The notes beneath the pieces were generated by a model, which was not told where the DNA came from, searched no databases, and saw nothing but the letters and a program-made list of their open reading frames with translations. A stretch of DNA of 64,000 bases, taken from contig NZ_JALEGS010000022.1 in assembly GCF_022763345.1 (NCBI RefSeq), positions 1 through 64,000 of the forward strand, given 5' to 3'. This DNA is from Phaeodactylibacter sp. (GTDB taxonomy: Bacteria; Bacteroidota; Bacteroidia; Chitinophagales; Saprospiraceae). How positions within the stretch are numbered: the first letter of the stretch is position 1; every line of letters begins with the position of its first letter. The position numbers were made by a program, and so were the translations under genes. Positions 9,346-15,839 of this stretch are shown here, in pieces.

Positions 9346-11347
9346 CAGAGGTATCGGCAACGGTAACGGTCCACGATCCCAGGGATACTTCAGGGCTGGT
9401 ATTACAGGTACTATCGCTGGCGTAGCGCCGGAAGATAGTGGTTTGCGGCAGCTCATCCTCAGGTGTGTAGGTTGGATTATCAGCGCCCGGGATAGCCGCT
9501 GTAAAGTTATCAGCAGAAGAACGCCAGGTGTAGGTAATCTCTCCATCTCCACCCGTTGCCAGGAATTCATTCGGAATAGTGGATGGCGTGCCACCGGGGC
9601 AAATCGTTTCACCTTCATCAGCGATTTGACCGGGGTCGAAGGCGGGCAGTACGGTGACGGTCCATTCTCCAATGGCGGGAGTGGGGTCTGTACTGCAGGT
9701 CTCGTCTATAGCGTAGCGGCGGAAAGTGGTGGTTTGTGTCATGCCATCGTCCGGCGTATAGGTAAGGCCATCGGCACCGGGTATTGAGCTGGTAAAGTTG
9801 TCTGCAGAGGAGCGCCAGGTGTAGGTGATTTGACCATCTCCACCGGTAGCAGGAGCGGTACTTCCAATTTCTGAGGGCGTACCTCCAAAGCAGATCGTCT
9901 CCCCTTCATTAGCGAGCTGTCCCGGATGAAATTCGTCGAGTACGGTGACGGTCCATTCCCCATCTGATGGTGTAGGCGTGGTGCTGTAGGTCCCATCGTT
10001 GGCATAGCGCCGGTAGGTGGTGGTTTGCGTCAGCCCGGCAGGCGGAATGAAAATGGGTGCAGTCGCAATGGGGAGCGGATTCGTGAAGTTATCAGCGGAG
10101 GAACGCCAGGTATAACTGATGTTTTCATCTCCCCCACTCGCCAGGGTTACATTGCCAATCATCATGGAAGGTGTCCCCCCGTAGCAGATGGTTTCCCCAC
10201 CGCTAACGATCACGCCCGGAGCAAAAGGATAAATACAAATATTTTCGTACCAGTTAATTTCATCGTCGTAATTGGCTGCGCCAAGCACATCCGGGTCGCC
10301 GTCCCCATCCAGGTCGGCTGCGTACACCGAAATAGCACCATCGGCATTTCCATCAATAATGCTTTGTGAAGCAAATGTGCCGTCGCCCAGATTTTCGTAC
10401 CAGGCGATTTCATCATCATACTGAGAGGCAGACAGGACGTCAGGGTCCCCATCGTTGTCCATATCCACCGCATAAACCGACAGCGCACCATTAGCGGCGA
10501 AGGAGATAATTTTCTGAGCAGAGAAAGTACCGCCCCCCAGGTTTTCGTACCAGGCGATTTTATCATCCTGAAAGGAGGCAGAGATCACATCCATGTGCCC
10601 GTCGAGGTTGATATCCGCTGCATAGACGGAGCGGGCCAAATTGGCTGAAGAAGTGATGACCTGCTTACTGCCAAAGGTACCGCTCCCCAGATTTTCATAC
10701 CAGGCAATCTGATCGTCGAAACCAGAGGCGGTAAGTACGTCCATATCACCGTCATTATCCAGGTCTGCGGCATAGGCGTCGTAGGCCCCATCCGCATCCG
10801 CTGCAATGATTTGCTCCCCGGAAAAAGCGCCGCCTCCCAGGTTCTCAAACCAGGCAATTTTGTCGTCGAAAACCGAAGCTGAAAGAATGTCCAGATCTCC
10901 ATCCCCGTCCAGGTCTGAAGCATTGACAGATATGGCGCCATTAGCGTTAGTAGTCAGGACTTGCTGCGGTCCAAAACTTCCACCCCCCAGATTTTCGTAC
11001 CAGGCGACTTTATCATCATACCCGGAGGCAGACAGGACATCCACATCCCCATCGCCATCCAGGTCAGCGGCATGTACGGAGAGGGTGCCGTTCATAATGG
11101 TGGAAATGACCTGCTGCGGGCCGAAGTTGCCGCCGCCGAGGTTTTCGTACCAGGCGATTTTGTTGTCGTTGAAGGAGGCTGAAAGCACATCCATATCGCC
11201 ATCGCCATCCAGGTCCTCTGCAAAGACCGCATAGGCCCCGTCAGCGAGGCCACCCGCGACAGGGGCACCCGAAAACGTGGGCTGTGGGCAGGGCTGTGCA
11301 AAAATAAGGATTGGGCTAACTAACACGAGAAAGGATGCCAGGCGCAT
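1..11347 (-). CDS. Giant secreted FG-GAP / PKD-like / HYR-repeat surface protein (3' end outside window)
   Basis: The frame stays open from the ATG at 11347 to the left edge (3,782 codons) with no stop, so the C-terminus is missing. A signal peptide (MRLASFLVLV..., ending near FAQ) is followed by seven FG-GAP/VCBS repeats (residues about 36-373) with Asp-rich loops such as DLDGDGD. Three PKD-like domains of about 95 residues sharing TYTWRSSADNF come next (about 378-665). Then come about 34 HYR-like repeats of about 80 residues, each with four Cys (CQD, DACG, FDC, STC). A glycine-rich domain lies at about residues 2826-3066. Such architecture is typical of T9SS-exported adhesins of Bacteroidota, so a C-terminal sorting domain is expected beyond the edge; that and the adhesin role are inference. 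Confidence 0.9.
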   Translation of the reverse strand, partial: MRLASFLVLVSPILIFAQPCPQPTFSGAPVAGGLADGAYAVFAEDLDGDGDMDVLSASFNDNKIAWYENLGGGNFGPQQVISTIMNGTLSVHAADLDGDGDVDVLSASGYDDKVAWYENLGGGSFGPQQVLTTNANGAISVNASDLDGDGDLDILSASVFDDKIAWFENLGGGAFSGEQIIAADADGAYDAYAADLDNDGDMDVLTASGFDDQIAWYENLGSGTFGSKQVITSSANLARSVYAADINLDGHMDVISASFQDDKIAWYENLGGGTFSAQKIISFAANGALSVYAVDMDNDGDPDVLSASQYDDEIAWYENLGDGTFASQSIIDGNADGAISVYAADLDGDGDPDVLGAANYDDEINWYENICIYPFAPGVIVSGGETICYGGTPSMMIGNVTLASGGDENISYTWRSSADNFTNPLPIATAPIFIPPAGLTQTTTYRRYANDGTYSTTPTPSDGEWTVTVLDEFHPGQLANEGETICFGGTPSEIGSTAPATGGDGQITYTWRSSADNFTSSIPGADGLTYTPDDGMTQTTTFRRYAIDETCSTDPTPAIGEWTVTVLPAFDPGQIADEGETICPGGTPSTIPNEFLATGGDGEITYTWRSSADNFTAAIPGADNPTYTPEDELPQTTIFRRYASDSTCNTSPEVSLGSWTVTVADTSAPIAACQDIAVQLDENGFVTISTNDLDAGSTDDCPNGSGPGGLASLSLSETAFDCDNIGTNPVTLTAVDVGGNTDTCIAKVIVEDNVLPTAVCQDITIQLDADGLASIVPADINGGSADACGIASLTIDTTAFNCSDVGDNSVTLTVEDTNGNLSTCTTTVTVADTIAPQVLCQDVTVQLDADGLGSITASTIDDGSSDACGINSLELDISNFDCGAIGTNTVILTAEDNNGNTATCAATVIVADTVVPEVLCQDVTVQLNANGQGTLSVADVDDGTYDACNLDTLYIDQTAFDCADVGEHTITLTAVDLNGNMNSCTATITVEDNIAPQVQCASTTLQLDGSGQATLSQADLNASSLDFCGIASSVLDQTLFDCTDIGDNTVTLTVTDNNGNVSTCTATVTIEDNIMPVALCQDATVQLDVFGVGILDAEEIDAGSGDACLDTLILDETTFGCGNVGANTVTLTVTDLAGNSSKCTATVTVEDNVPPVAGCQNVSIQLDSLGFAVLPPADVENGSTDACGVGPFLLNQDMFDCGDLGTNLVTLTVEDENNNSDTCTAIVTVTDVIDPIASCQDVTVQLNADGLGSLTAAEVDAGSTDNCSVDLLAIDVTNFDCEDIGPNPVILTVTDPSGNESSCSALATVVDNVAPQALCQDVTVQLDADGLGTLTPAEVDAGSGDVCGEVSLSLDITAFDCDQVGTQTVTLTAEDEYGNSSTCTALVTVEDNIAPDAQCQPVTVQLDENGTGGITPAAVDGGSSDACVLDNLSLNIAIFDCSNIGDNAVLLTATDVYGNSSSCTATVTVEDNVAPEAICQNATVQLAANGVGTLTAAQVDGGSTDACGLDGFSLSQASFGCGDIGIQAVTLTVTDVNGNSSSCDAEITVEDNLTPTTLCQDVTVQLDDSGTATLTAAQVDNGSNDACGLAGLSLSTESFGCEDVGENPVTLTATDTHGNSSTCTATVTVEDNVPPQALCQSITVQLDATGNVSLTAAQIDNGSNDACSTPGGLDNLSLDITAFDCSAVGQNNVVLTATDGNGNSSTCTAVVTVEDNVAPQALCQDVTVQLDGSGAGQLDPEDVDAGSEDACALGDFTLSENVFDCDDVGTQIVTLTVTDINGNTDSCTAQITIEDNVVPTALCQDVTIQLDSDGTASLLPADVDGGSAGACGVSSLVLSDDSFDCSDIGPNIVTLIVIDVNGNASTCTSTVTVEDNVAPEALCQDVTVQLDANGSGSLTAAQVDNGSSDACGLDNLTIDTETFDCADIGPNAVTLTATDIYGNHSTCSALITVEDNVAPIALCQDVTVQLDTDGLGSLTATQVDAGSNDACNGENLSLNLTGFDCSDIGLNEVTLTVTDSSGNSSTCTATVTVEDNIPPTMVCNDLTVQLDADGAGSITVNQIDGGSTDACPGGISSLALDQHTFSCSDVGVNTITLIGIDNNGNSNTCTASVTVEDNIAPQALCQDIAIQLNADGVASLVPAQIDAGSNDACPYGPVPGSIGNLAVNITEFDCEDVGANTVALTVVDANGNASSCTAVVTVEDNVPPQALCQDVTVQLDAAGSGSLTPAQVDNGSEDACGLSGLSLDVTTFDCSDTGLNEVTLTATDVNGNSSTCTAIVSIEDNEAPIALCQNVTVQLDADGQTLLSPAQVNAGSTDACGIAIQGLNITAFDCGDVGASQVVLTLTDVNGNSSSCNATVMVEDNIAPVASCADITAQLDENGEVLLSPAQIDNGSSDACPYGPVPGGVESLSLDIDAFGCIDLGPNTVILTVSDANGNSSSCTSQVTVEDNVAPSAFCQDATVVLSGTGLGSLTVDEINAGSTDACGIEDMVLSSTTFNCENVGENLVVLTVTDVNGNSSFCSATVTVEDNTPPVPLCQDVTIALDVDGLGSVTPAQVSSGFIDACGLETLTLDRGDFDCADIGENTVTLTQTDVNGNSGTCTATVTVEDQTSPQALCQNVTVQLNASGEGVLPPALVDAGSNDVCGIDWISLNQTQFDCEDVGQNTVTLTVADINGNLSTCTAVATVEDNIAPVAQCQNVVVEPVSDVAYGLVPEDFDNGSTDACGIGSFTLNIETLSCEDFGPNPVTLTVMDNNGNTSTCTAMAIVQDANGPTAICPGDITTDTDPGVCDAIVAYDLPEAVFVCDEAVSSDTLEFNGTIQTFVVPEGVTSLKIEAYGAQGGDANVGFGGLGAYMSGTFVVTPGQVIDVLVGEKPAVSNGGGGGTFVVDHDTGTPLIIAGGGGGGAGFCCGTIHDGAPGQVAPFGSAGINASGGVGAGGNSGNGGEAGTATQMSGAGGGFFSDGANGDCSSTGGRSYQTGGFGGQSGGIVDAYGGFGGGGGGYNCGLSYGPGGGGGGYSGGGAAGGGDQYGAGGGGGSFNSGTSQNNVTGLNYGHGKVILSWDALATVYINQIDITGLSSGSTFPIGTTTLAYTATDYHGNTDVCTFDITVVDNEAPVVTCLTDTVWLDASGNGSTTLAALNGGVSDNCPSGNGPGGLASLSADQTTFGCADVGTNEVTLTAEDVYGNTGQCVALVTVLDTIAPVVNCESLTLPLDQNGMAAIGIDDVLVSATDACSNPIPNDQFSLSTTAFDCTNVGPNPVLLTATDPSGNTTTCETIVTVVDDIAPVALCQDITVELDNDGAAEVFPQQIDAGSYDACSGNGLPGVLLSITSDTTIFGCGDVGEQVLTLTVEDNSGNTSNCTATVTIEDNIGPDMVCQDVTVQLDASGTATITQEEVDNGSSDACGIESWSWEFGTFDCGDLGENTLTISATDYNGNSSTCTFTATVLDMVAPELICEDITVQLDANGTAELTAAQVATPLSDACGLASVNLDVTTFDCSAIGTQTVTVTAEDIAGNSSQCSAVVTVADTIAPAAVCQDVILLLDEDGVAELTTAQVDAGSSDNCTSLPVPGGIAALSLDINAFGCGDVGMQTVTLTVTDNNSNSSSCNSNITIIDDVVPIALCQDVTVELDVLGNASLTPAQVNNGSSDACGLASVAIDIGIFDCADVGSQEVTLTVEDNNGNTSTCTATVTVEDNTAPSLDCQDITVQLDNDGLASITPAHIVGTPSEGCVLASTTLDISAFDCADVGSNTVVVTAEDEHGNTSTCTAIVTVEDNI
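2150..2895 (-). other. ALK/LTK-type glycine-rich domain within the giant protein
   Basis: The minus-strand translation reads IQTFVVPEGVTSLKIEAYGA, then QGG, GGLGAYMSGTF, VTPGQVIDVLVG, GGGGGTFV, PLIIAGGGGGGAG and many poly-Gly runs, closing with GHGKVILSW. This order matches the glycine-rich receptor-binding region of ALK/LTK kinases (Pfam Gly_rich). It sits between the two halves of a classical HYR domain: CPGDITTDTDPGVCDAIVAY before it and GLSSGSTFPIGTTTLAYTAT after it. Confidence 0.75.
9345..10215 (-). repeat. Three PKD/Ig-like domains inside the giant protein
   Basis: Three consecutive copies of about 95 residues share GGETIC-x-GGTPS, ATGGDG-x-ITYTWRSSADNF, QTTT-RRYA and W-TVTV. In the first copy the Cys in the RRYA...TC motif is replaced (NDGTYST), so it probably lacks one disulfide present in the other two. 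Confidence 0.8.
10215..11240 (-). repeat. Seven FG-GAP/VCBS repeats inside the giant protein
   Basis: Seven units of about 50 residues (150 bp) encode a DxDxDGDxDV calcium-type loop, then SAS-x-DDKIAWYENLG. The fifth unit has DINLDGHMDV, a weakened loop. Seven units is the number that closes a classical beta-propeller, so this is probably a complete N-terminal propeller; the fold is inferred. Confidence 0.85.
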
Positions 11348-12269
11348 ACCTCTACTTGTTACCTTGGGTAGTAATTGTGTAAACATGTTTAACGTTTTCT
11401 CTGATCAGACTCTTTCCTAAGCGATAAGTGCCTGAAAATGAAATAAGCCCGTTCAGGTTCCCGGTACACGGGCATCCTGGGGACCAATTCAATAGTATGT
11501 TCCGAAAAGCAGGCAACACTAAAGTGTATAAGCTCCTTCGGTATGTTTGTTGAAAGTTTGCGATCCAACCGAACGGATCAAAGGTTCGGACTGGGACATG
11601 CGTACCAAAATCCACCGGAAAAAAGAAACGACTATGCGGGATGACATAAAGCCATTACCCCACAGGCGTTGCGTGACGCGGTGGAAATCAGAAAAGGTAT
11701 CAAGTTAAAGTATCAAGGCTCAGATTTCTGCTGTTTGGAAAAGCATTACTGTTTACCAATATCAGCAGAGAGGTCGGAAGCGACCAAAAATCGGTTTACC
11801 AGATAAATCAGCACTTCTAATTGAAAAGTGCCGGAAGCCAGCAAGGATGGGAATGCATATTTGTTCCCTGTTATTGCGCTTTTTCCCGAAGAGGATTAAG
11901 GCAAACCCGTTGGATAAGACAGACTAACTTTTGATATTAGTCTGGTATTCATCGTTTCGGGGTTTAGCTTGCTGCATGTTTGTTTGCTTAAAACTGTTAC
12001 GAACTTATTAAATATTTTTGGGATATCCTAGGATGGAATTCCAGTATTTACACCCTGAGCAACAGATTTTTAGAACTTAAATATGGAAAAACAGGCATAT
12101 TACAGATGATGCGTTGCAACTTATTCCCTTGTCACAATGCTAATGCAGGGTCTAAACAACGAATTATGTGGGCAATGTGCATTTGCTTTTTCATTAAGTA
12201 TTTTTCATGCACAGTGCCCATCAGTGCAACCAAATGACCACGAGCTGAATTCGCAAATCCGCCGCTTTG
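11348..12269. other. Gene-free intergenic stretch (922 bp)
   Basis: AT-rich DNA upstream of the giant gene. Short open frames here, such as the one at 11352-11615 on the minus strand, have no recognisable protein character. It contains a 7-bp inverted repeat (AGACTAA/TTAGTCT near 11930) and the longer inverted repeat at 12170-12219. I could not identify a convincing TAnnTTTG promoter for the giant gene. Confidence 0.6.
12170..12219. repeat. Inverted repeat downstream of the DinB-like gene
   Basis: GGGCAATGTGCA at 12170-12181 pairs with TGCACAGTGCCC at 12208-12219, 11 of 12 positions, around a 26-base AT-rich spacer. It lies 50 bp past the stop of the DinB-like gene and could be a 3' hairpin for that transcript. 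The long loop and lack of a clean T-run make it an atypical terminator. Confidence 0.4.
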
Positions 12270-12839
12270 TTAGGTGTTTTGGGAAACATTCTGCCGCTTA
12301 GGTGCTAATGCAGCCCGTTCTGCCTGCTCCATATGCCGCTGATTGTGGTAAATGACAACCCGAAAGGTATCGCCCAACCGAAGCTTGATCCATGAAGAAA
12401 TGGAAATACTGGTCTTTGTCCGGGTAAGATCCACTGTTTTGGCCTGCTCAAGCAACCTCAGCAACTCCTGCTGCTGCTTCAGGAAAGTCGTAAGAACGGA
12501 TTTATTCAGTTGACTGCCGGCCGGGTCCATGGAAGAAAAGGTCTTCATTTTATTAAGCTTTGGTTTGGGCAGCAGGCTTTTGGCGAAGTAATTGCCGAGC
12601 CAGCCCGTCTTAAACCGCCCTGTGGTGTTTTCGGGGGCTTTGTCCATACGCTGCTGTATTTCCGGCAGGTAGAAATCGCCATATCGGTTGAGGTGTTCGA
12701 TACACTCAAGCGCACTCCAGCTGTCTGCTGAAGGCTTGGTGTTGAGAATGGCTTCGGATAGTTCCAGCAGCTGTTGGGCACCCTGTATCACATCTTCGGT
12801 GCGTGTGGTAAGGTCAGCAATGAGTTCAGATGATCGCAT
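12270..12839 (-). CDS. DinB-like four-helix-bundle protein
   Basis: A 189-residue protein of the DinB/YfiT-like superfamily (DinB_2 type), a four-helix bundle with a putative three-His metal site. The visible His-bearing motifs are ECIEHL in the first half and YHNQRHMEQAER near the C-terminus. Family members include thiol-dependent S-transferases and many uncharacterised stress-related proteins, so the reaction is unknown. An upstream TTG extends the frame, but the ATG at 12839 is preferred because AAAAGGA stands just before it. It follows the Crp/Fnr regulator gene by 55 bp on the same strand and is probably cotranscribed. Confidence 0.8.
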   Translation of the reverse strand: MRSSELIADLTTRTEDVIQGAQQLLELSEAILNTKPSADSWSALECIEHLNRYGDFYLPEIQQRMDKAPENTTGRFKTGWLGNYFAKSLLPKPKLNKMKTFSSMDPAGSQLNKSVLTTFLKQQQELLRLLEQAKTVDLTRTKTSISISSWIKLRLGDTFRVVIYHNQRHMEQAERAALAPKRQNVSQNT

Positions 12840-12894
12840 AAGTCCTTTTACCTGCAAAGATGTGGCAGTCAGGTTTTCTTTTCCTTGATCGAAA

Positions 12895-13437
12895 TCAAGA
12901 TTTCTTAATCCGGGAAAGGGTTTCCGGGGTCATGCGCAGGTAGGCAGCGATGTATTTATGGGGGACTTCCTGAAAAAGCATAGGGCTTCGTTCCAATACC
13001 CGCTGATAGCGCTCCACCGGAGAGGTGATCAATAAATCCTGTTCGCGCTCCATTTGCTGCAGTATCAACTGTTCCAGCAAAAAGTTGTACAGTTCCGCCA
13101 CTTCCGGCACCTTTTCCAGCAGTTCCGTAAAGCTCGACTTGCGGATAGCCTTCAGCTCACACTGCCGTAGCGCCTGCAAATAATAGGCAGAGGGCTGCCC
13201 GTGAATAAAGCTGTCCAGGGCCGCAATGAAGTGCCCGGGGTACCCGAAACGGATCGTATACTCCTCCACCTCATGCTGCCAGTACACCCGGATGCTGCCC
13301 GACTCAATAAAGTACAGCCGGTCATCGACCTGTCCTTCCATGGTGAGGAACTGATTGCGGTCGAGTAAAATGGACTCATCCCAGTCCTGATGCTGACTGA
13401 TGAGGTGGTGAAGGGTTTGGATGGGGTTGTTGGTCAT
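12895..13437 (-). CDS. Crp/Fnr-family transcriptional regulator
   Basis: 180 residues: an N-terminal cyclic-nucleotide-binding-type beta roll (FLTMEGQVDDRLYFIESGSI, with GHFIAALDSF following) and a C-terminal winged helix ending in HKYIAAYLRMTPETLSRIKK, the recognition helix typical of Crp/Fnr regulators of Bacteroidota. No Fnr-type N-terminal cysteine cluster is visible, and the RXS-type cAMP pocket is not obvious, so the effector may be something else or absent. It is the first gene of a likely two-gene operon with the DinB-like gene downstream. In related genomes such pairs are common, but the target genes are unknown. Confidence 0.85.
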   Translation of the reverse strand: MTNNPIQTLHHLISQHQDWDESILLDRNQFLTMEGQVDDRLYFIESGSIRVYWQHEVEEYTIRFGYPGHFIAALDSFIHGQPSAYYLQALRQCELKAIRKSSFTELLEKVPEVAELYNFLLEQLILQQMEREQDLLITSPVERYQRVLERSPMLFQEVPHKYIAAYLRMTPETLSRIKKS

Positions 13438-13464
13438 GAAGAGTAGTTTTAAAAAAGCAAATGA

Positions 13465-14046
13465 CTACCTCAACGCCCCCAGCGCCGCCTCCACCGCCCC
13501 CAAGAGCGCTTTTTCCTGCCCGGGGATCTTGCCCACCACTTTCACACCATTGTATAAGGTGAAGAAGAGGTTGGCTGCAGCTTCCAAATCCTGATCTGCT
13601 GACAACTCGCCGGAGGCTACGCCTTGCTGCAAAAACTGATGGAATACCGCCGTGAAGCCTTCCTTATTCGCCCGGATAACTCCCTCCATAGACCGGTCTT
13701 CGGGCAGAAGCTCCGTCGTCACATTGACCACAAAGCAGCCTTTTTGGCCAGCTTCGGATTGCGTTTCTTCTATGGCCATGGCGAATAATTGCCGAAAACC
13801 GTCGCGTACGCTGTCTTGCTGCTCCAGAAAACGCTGCAGGCCCTGAGTGTTAGTCTTGCGGTACAGCTCAAAGGCCTGATCAAACAAGTCCTTTTTGCCC
13901 CCAAAGGTGTCGTACAGGCTCGCGCGATTGATCCCCATCGCGTCTACCAGATCCTGCATGGAAGTGGCATGGTAGCCTTTGCGCCAAAAGGTGTGCATGG
14001 CTTTCTCCAAAGCTTGTTGTTCGTCAAAGGTTTTTGTGCGTGGCAT
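13465..14046 (-). CDS. TetR/AcrR-family transcriptional regulator
   Basis: 193 residues with an N-terminal TetR HTH (ALEKAMHTFWRKGYHATSMQ, then GINRASLYDTFGGKKDLF) and a ligand-binding C-terminal domain containing GCFVVNVTTELLPED, a stretch typical of this subfamily. It lies downstream of the SDR gene on the same strand, 85 bp away. A 12-bp site matching the operators of the SDR promoter lies 55 bp upstream of its ATG, which suggests autoregulation together with control of the SDR gene. A terminator-like hairpin stands immediately in front of the start codon. Confidence 0.9.
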   Translation of the reverse strand: MPRTKTFDEQQALEKAMHTFWRKGYHATSMQDLVDAMGINRASLYDTFGGKKDLFDQAFELYRKTNTQGLQRFLEQQDSVRDGFRQLFAMAIEETQSEAGQKGCFVVNVTTELLPEDRSMEGVIRANKEGFTAVFHQFLQQGVASGELSADQDLEAAANLFFTLYNGVKVVGKIPGQEKALLGAVEAALGALR

Positions 14047-14050
14047 AGCT

Positions 14051-14082
14051 AAAAAATTAAGGGGAACGGTAAGCCGCTCCCC
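14051..14082 (-). terminator. Hairpin plus T-run between SDR and TetR genes
   Basis: On the minus strand GGGGAGCGG, loop CTTA, CCGTTCCCC (14061-14082, one G-T pair) is followed by TTAATTTTTT (14051-14060). It is placed 4 bases before the TetR ATG, so it could terminate the SDR transcript or act in the TetR leader. Confidence 0.6.
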
Positions 14083-14100
14083 TCTTATAACCCCATTTTG

Positions 14101-14112
14101 GAATTATCGTTC
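14101..14112. promoter_or_regulatory. Putative TetR operator in front of the TetR gene
   Basis: GAATTATCGTTC is a degenerate copy (two differences) of the perfect palindrome GAACGATCGTTC found upstream of the neighbouring SDR gene. Its position 55 bp upstream of the TetR ATG fits autorepression. Confidence 0.55.
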
Positions 14113-14131
14113 CGTTTTAGGGCAAAAAAAT

Positions 14132-14893
14132 TTAGTTGGCCGCCAGCAGCGGGTTCACATTAATACCGCCGTCGATGTTGTACTCTCCGCCGGTGATGAA
14201 GGAGGCATCATCGGACGCCAGGAAGACAACCAGATTAGCAATATCCTTGGGCTGCCCAAACCGCTTAAGGGGCACCCGGTTTTGCATGGCCGTCGCAAAA
14301 CCATTGAGCTGTTCATCCGGCATACCAGTCTTGCTGAAAATAGGGGTGGCTACAGGGCCGGGGTTGACAGCATTGACGCGGATCTGACGAGGGGCGAGCT
14401 CGGTGGCTGCCGTGCGGGTGTAGGCGTTCAGTGCGGCCTTTGAAGCGGCATACACGGCCGTATTCGGCATGCCGGTGTAGGCGTTTACAGAAGACAGATT
14501 GATGACGGAAGCCCCATCGTTAAGCAGGGGCAGAAACTTCTCAATGGTAAAGACCGCGCCTTTGAAATTGATCCCCATCTGATGGTCAAACATCTCTTCG
14601 CTGATCTGCCCGATTGGTGCGGGGGCGAAAATCCCGGCATTCACAAACAGGATATCTACCTTTCCGTATCCTGCCTCCACCTGCTCTACAAGATGGTCAA
14701 TGGCACTGAGCTGACTCACATCAGCGACTATGCCCTCCACCTGAAGGGCCTCCGCCGCTTCTGCCACTTTCTCCGCTGAGCGGCCAGTGATGATGACCTG
14801 CGCGCCTGCTGCTTTCAGGCTTTCTGCACTTGCGTATCCGATGCCGCTGTTACCGCCGGTGACTACGGCTACTTTTCCAGTTAAATTACTCAT
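14132..14893 (-). CDS. SDR-family NAD(P)-dependent oxidoreductase
   Basis: 253 residues, a standard-length classical short-chain dehydrogenase. The cofactor motif is TGGNSGIG near residue 13, then NAG (NAGIFAP), the catalytic Ser in INLSSVNAY, YAASK (Tyr-x-x-x-Lys), NPGPVATP after the active site and a C-terminal ITGGEYNIDGG. It probably reduces or oxidises a small carbonyl/alcohol substrate in the cytoplasm; the substrate cannot be read from sequence. Two TetR-type palindromes stand 25-68 bp upstream of its start, and the TetR gene follows, so it looks like a small ligand-inducible detoxification unit. Confidence 0.9.
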   Translation of the reverse strand: MSNLTGKVAVVTGGNSGIGYASAESLKAAGAQVIITGRSAEKVAEAAEALQVEGIVADVSQLSAIDHLVEQVEAGYGKVDILFVNAGIFAPAPIGQISEEMFDHQMGINFKGAVFTIEKFLPLLNDGASVINLSSVNAYTGMPNTAVYAASKAALNAYTRTAATELAPRQIRVNAVNPGPVATPIFSKTGMPDEQLNGFATAMQNRVPLKRFGQPKDIANLVVFLASDDASFITGGEYNIDGGINVNPLLAAN

Positions 14894-14917
14894 GATGGTT
14901 GTTGTTTTATGGTTTTA

Positions 14918-14929
14918 GAATGATCGTTC
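14918..14929. promoter_or_regulatory. Putative TetR operator, proximal to SDR gene
   Basis: GAATGATCGTTC differs at one position from the perfect 12-bp palindrome 32 bp further upstream (three helical turns centre to centre). It is 25 bp before the SDR ATG, in the region expected for the promoter or early leader. Confidence 0.65.
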
Positions 14930-14949
14930 CAATTAAAGAACAAATACAA

Positions 14950-14961
14950 GAACGATCGTTC
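14950..14961. promoter_or_regulatory. Putative TetR operator, distal, perfect palindrome
   Basis: GAACGATCGTTC reads the same on both strands. With the two degenerate copies at 14918 and 14101 it defines a likely operator family for the adjacent TetR protein. Confidence 0.7.
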
Positions 14962-15143
14962 CAGATAAAAGTTGAGCGCTTTGTTATTTTTTTTCAAAAA
15001 CCCAAGGCTACACGGTTCAGGTTGCATGGAATAGTAAGAAAGGGTACTTGGATAACAGGGTGGGCGCGAGTGAGAAAAGCTTCATTTAAGAATGAAACAG
15101 AAGTTGGCAATGCCGTAAGCAACAATCTGACCACTTCAAAGTA

Positions 15144-15554
15144 TCAGACCCAACTCAACAGCAACAGCGCCCTCAAACTCCAGATAATGGTGCGTATCCA
15201 GTTGGTTTGGACCAGGCGGGCGTGGTTTTTCGGATCAAATGCCTGGCTTAGCGCATTGTGCAATGGTACCTGAATGAAAAAGGTGGAGCCCCAGAGCCCT
15301 AACAGCCCTGCTGCATTTACCCACCAAAGCCAGCTGTCGGTATGCTGAAACAGCAGCAACAGCCCACTCCCCAGCTCAATCAGCATAGGCGGGGCGGTAA
15401 CCCAGGAGGTGAAGCGGGTGTGCGCCCGTTCGTAGTCGATAAAGCTGGAGGCGCCTACTTTGCCCATGAGCGGGTAATGCACGACCTGCACAAACCAGAT
15501 TAGCCCCAGCATGTAGAGCGTGAATAAGAGGTGAGTTTTATATGCCCAGTCCAT
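15144..15554 (-). CDS. Uncharacterised four-helix integral membrane protein
   Basis: 136 residues, nearly all hydrophobic, with about four membrane segments: THLLFTLYMLGLIWFVQVV, a second around WVTAPPMLIELGSGLLLLF, a third around LWWVNAAGLLGLWGSTFFI and a fourth at the C-terminus. Conserved-looking polar pieces are HYPLMGKVG, FIDYERAHTRFTSW and QVPLHNALS. The pattern recalls DUF1772/anthrone-oxygenase-like small membrane proteins, but I do not assign a reaction. The ATG at 15554 is preferred over an upstream TTG. It stands alone, on the same strand as the SDR gene 250 bp further on. Confidence 0.7.
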   Translation of the reverse strand: MDWAYKTHLLFTLYMLGLIWFVQVVHYPLMGKVGASSFIDYERAHTRFTSWVTAPPMLIELGSGLLLLFQHTDSWLWWVNAAGLLGLWGSTFFIQVPLHNALSQAFDPKNHARLVQTNWIRTIIWSLRALLLLSWV

Positions 15555-15839
15555 TAGCAAAAGTTAACATTAATCAATGCCTATCATGAAGTCACGCTGC
15601 AGCAACGCTTGCAAGTCCAGGCTTATCACTTGGGAAGAAGGAAACTGGATGCGAAACAAGATTACCTTAAATATTCTTCAATTGACTGTCGGCAACTGCA
15701 TTGCTTAAGGAACGTAACTATATTAGATATGCTTTGTTCGTTACGATCTGGGCGTAGGGAATAGATTTCCACCGTCCCAGCATAATATCATTGAATAGTG
15801 GCTGGTTTCAGAGTGTCTTGCTGATAAGCCCAGCGAATT

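Noticed and set aside
11352..11615. 87-codon minus-strand frame upstream of the giant gene
   Set aside because: No family character and no conserved leader; it ends just before the start of the giant gene and covers what should be its promoter.
14899..15273. 124-codon plus-strand frame
   Set aside because: It overlaps the operator region of the SDR gene and the 3' end of the membrane gene; its composition is that of random AT-rich DNA.
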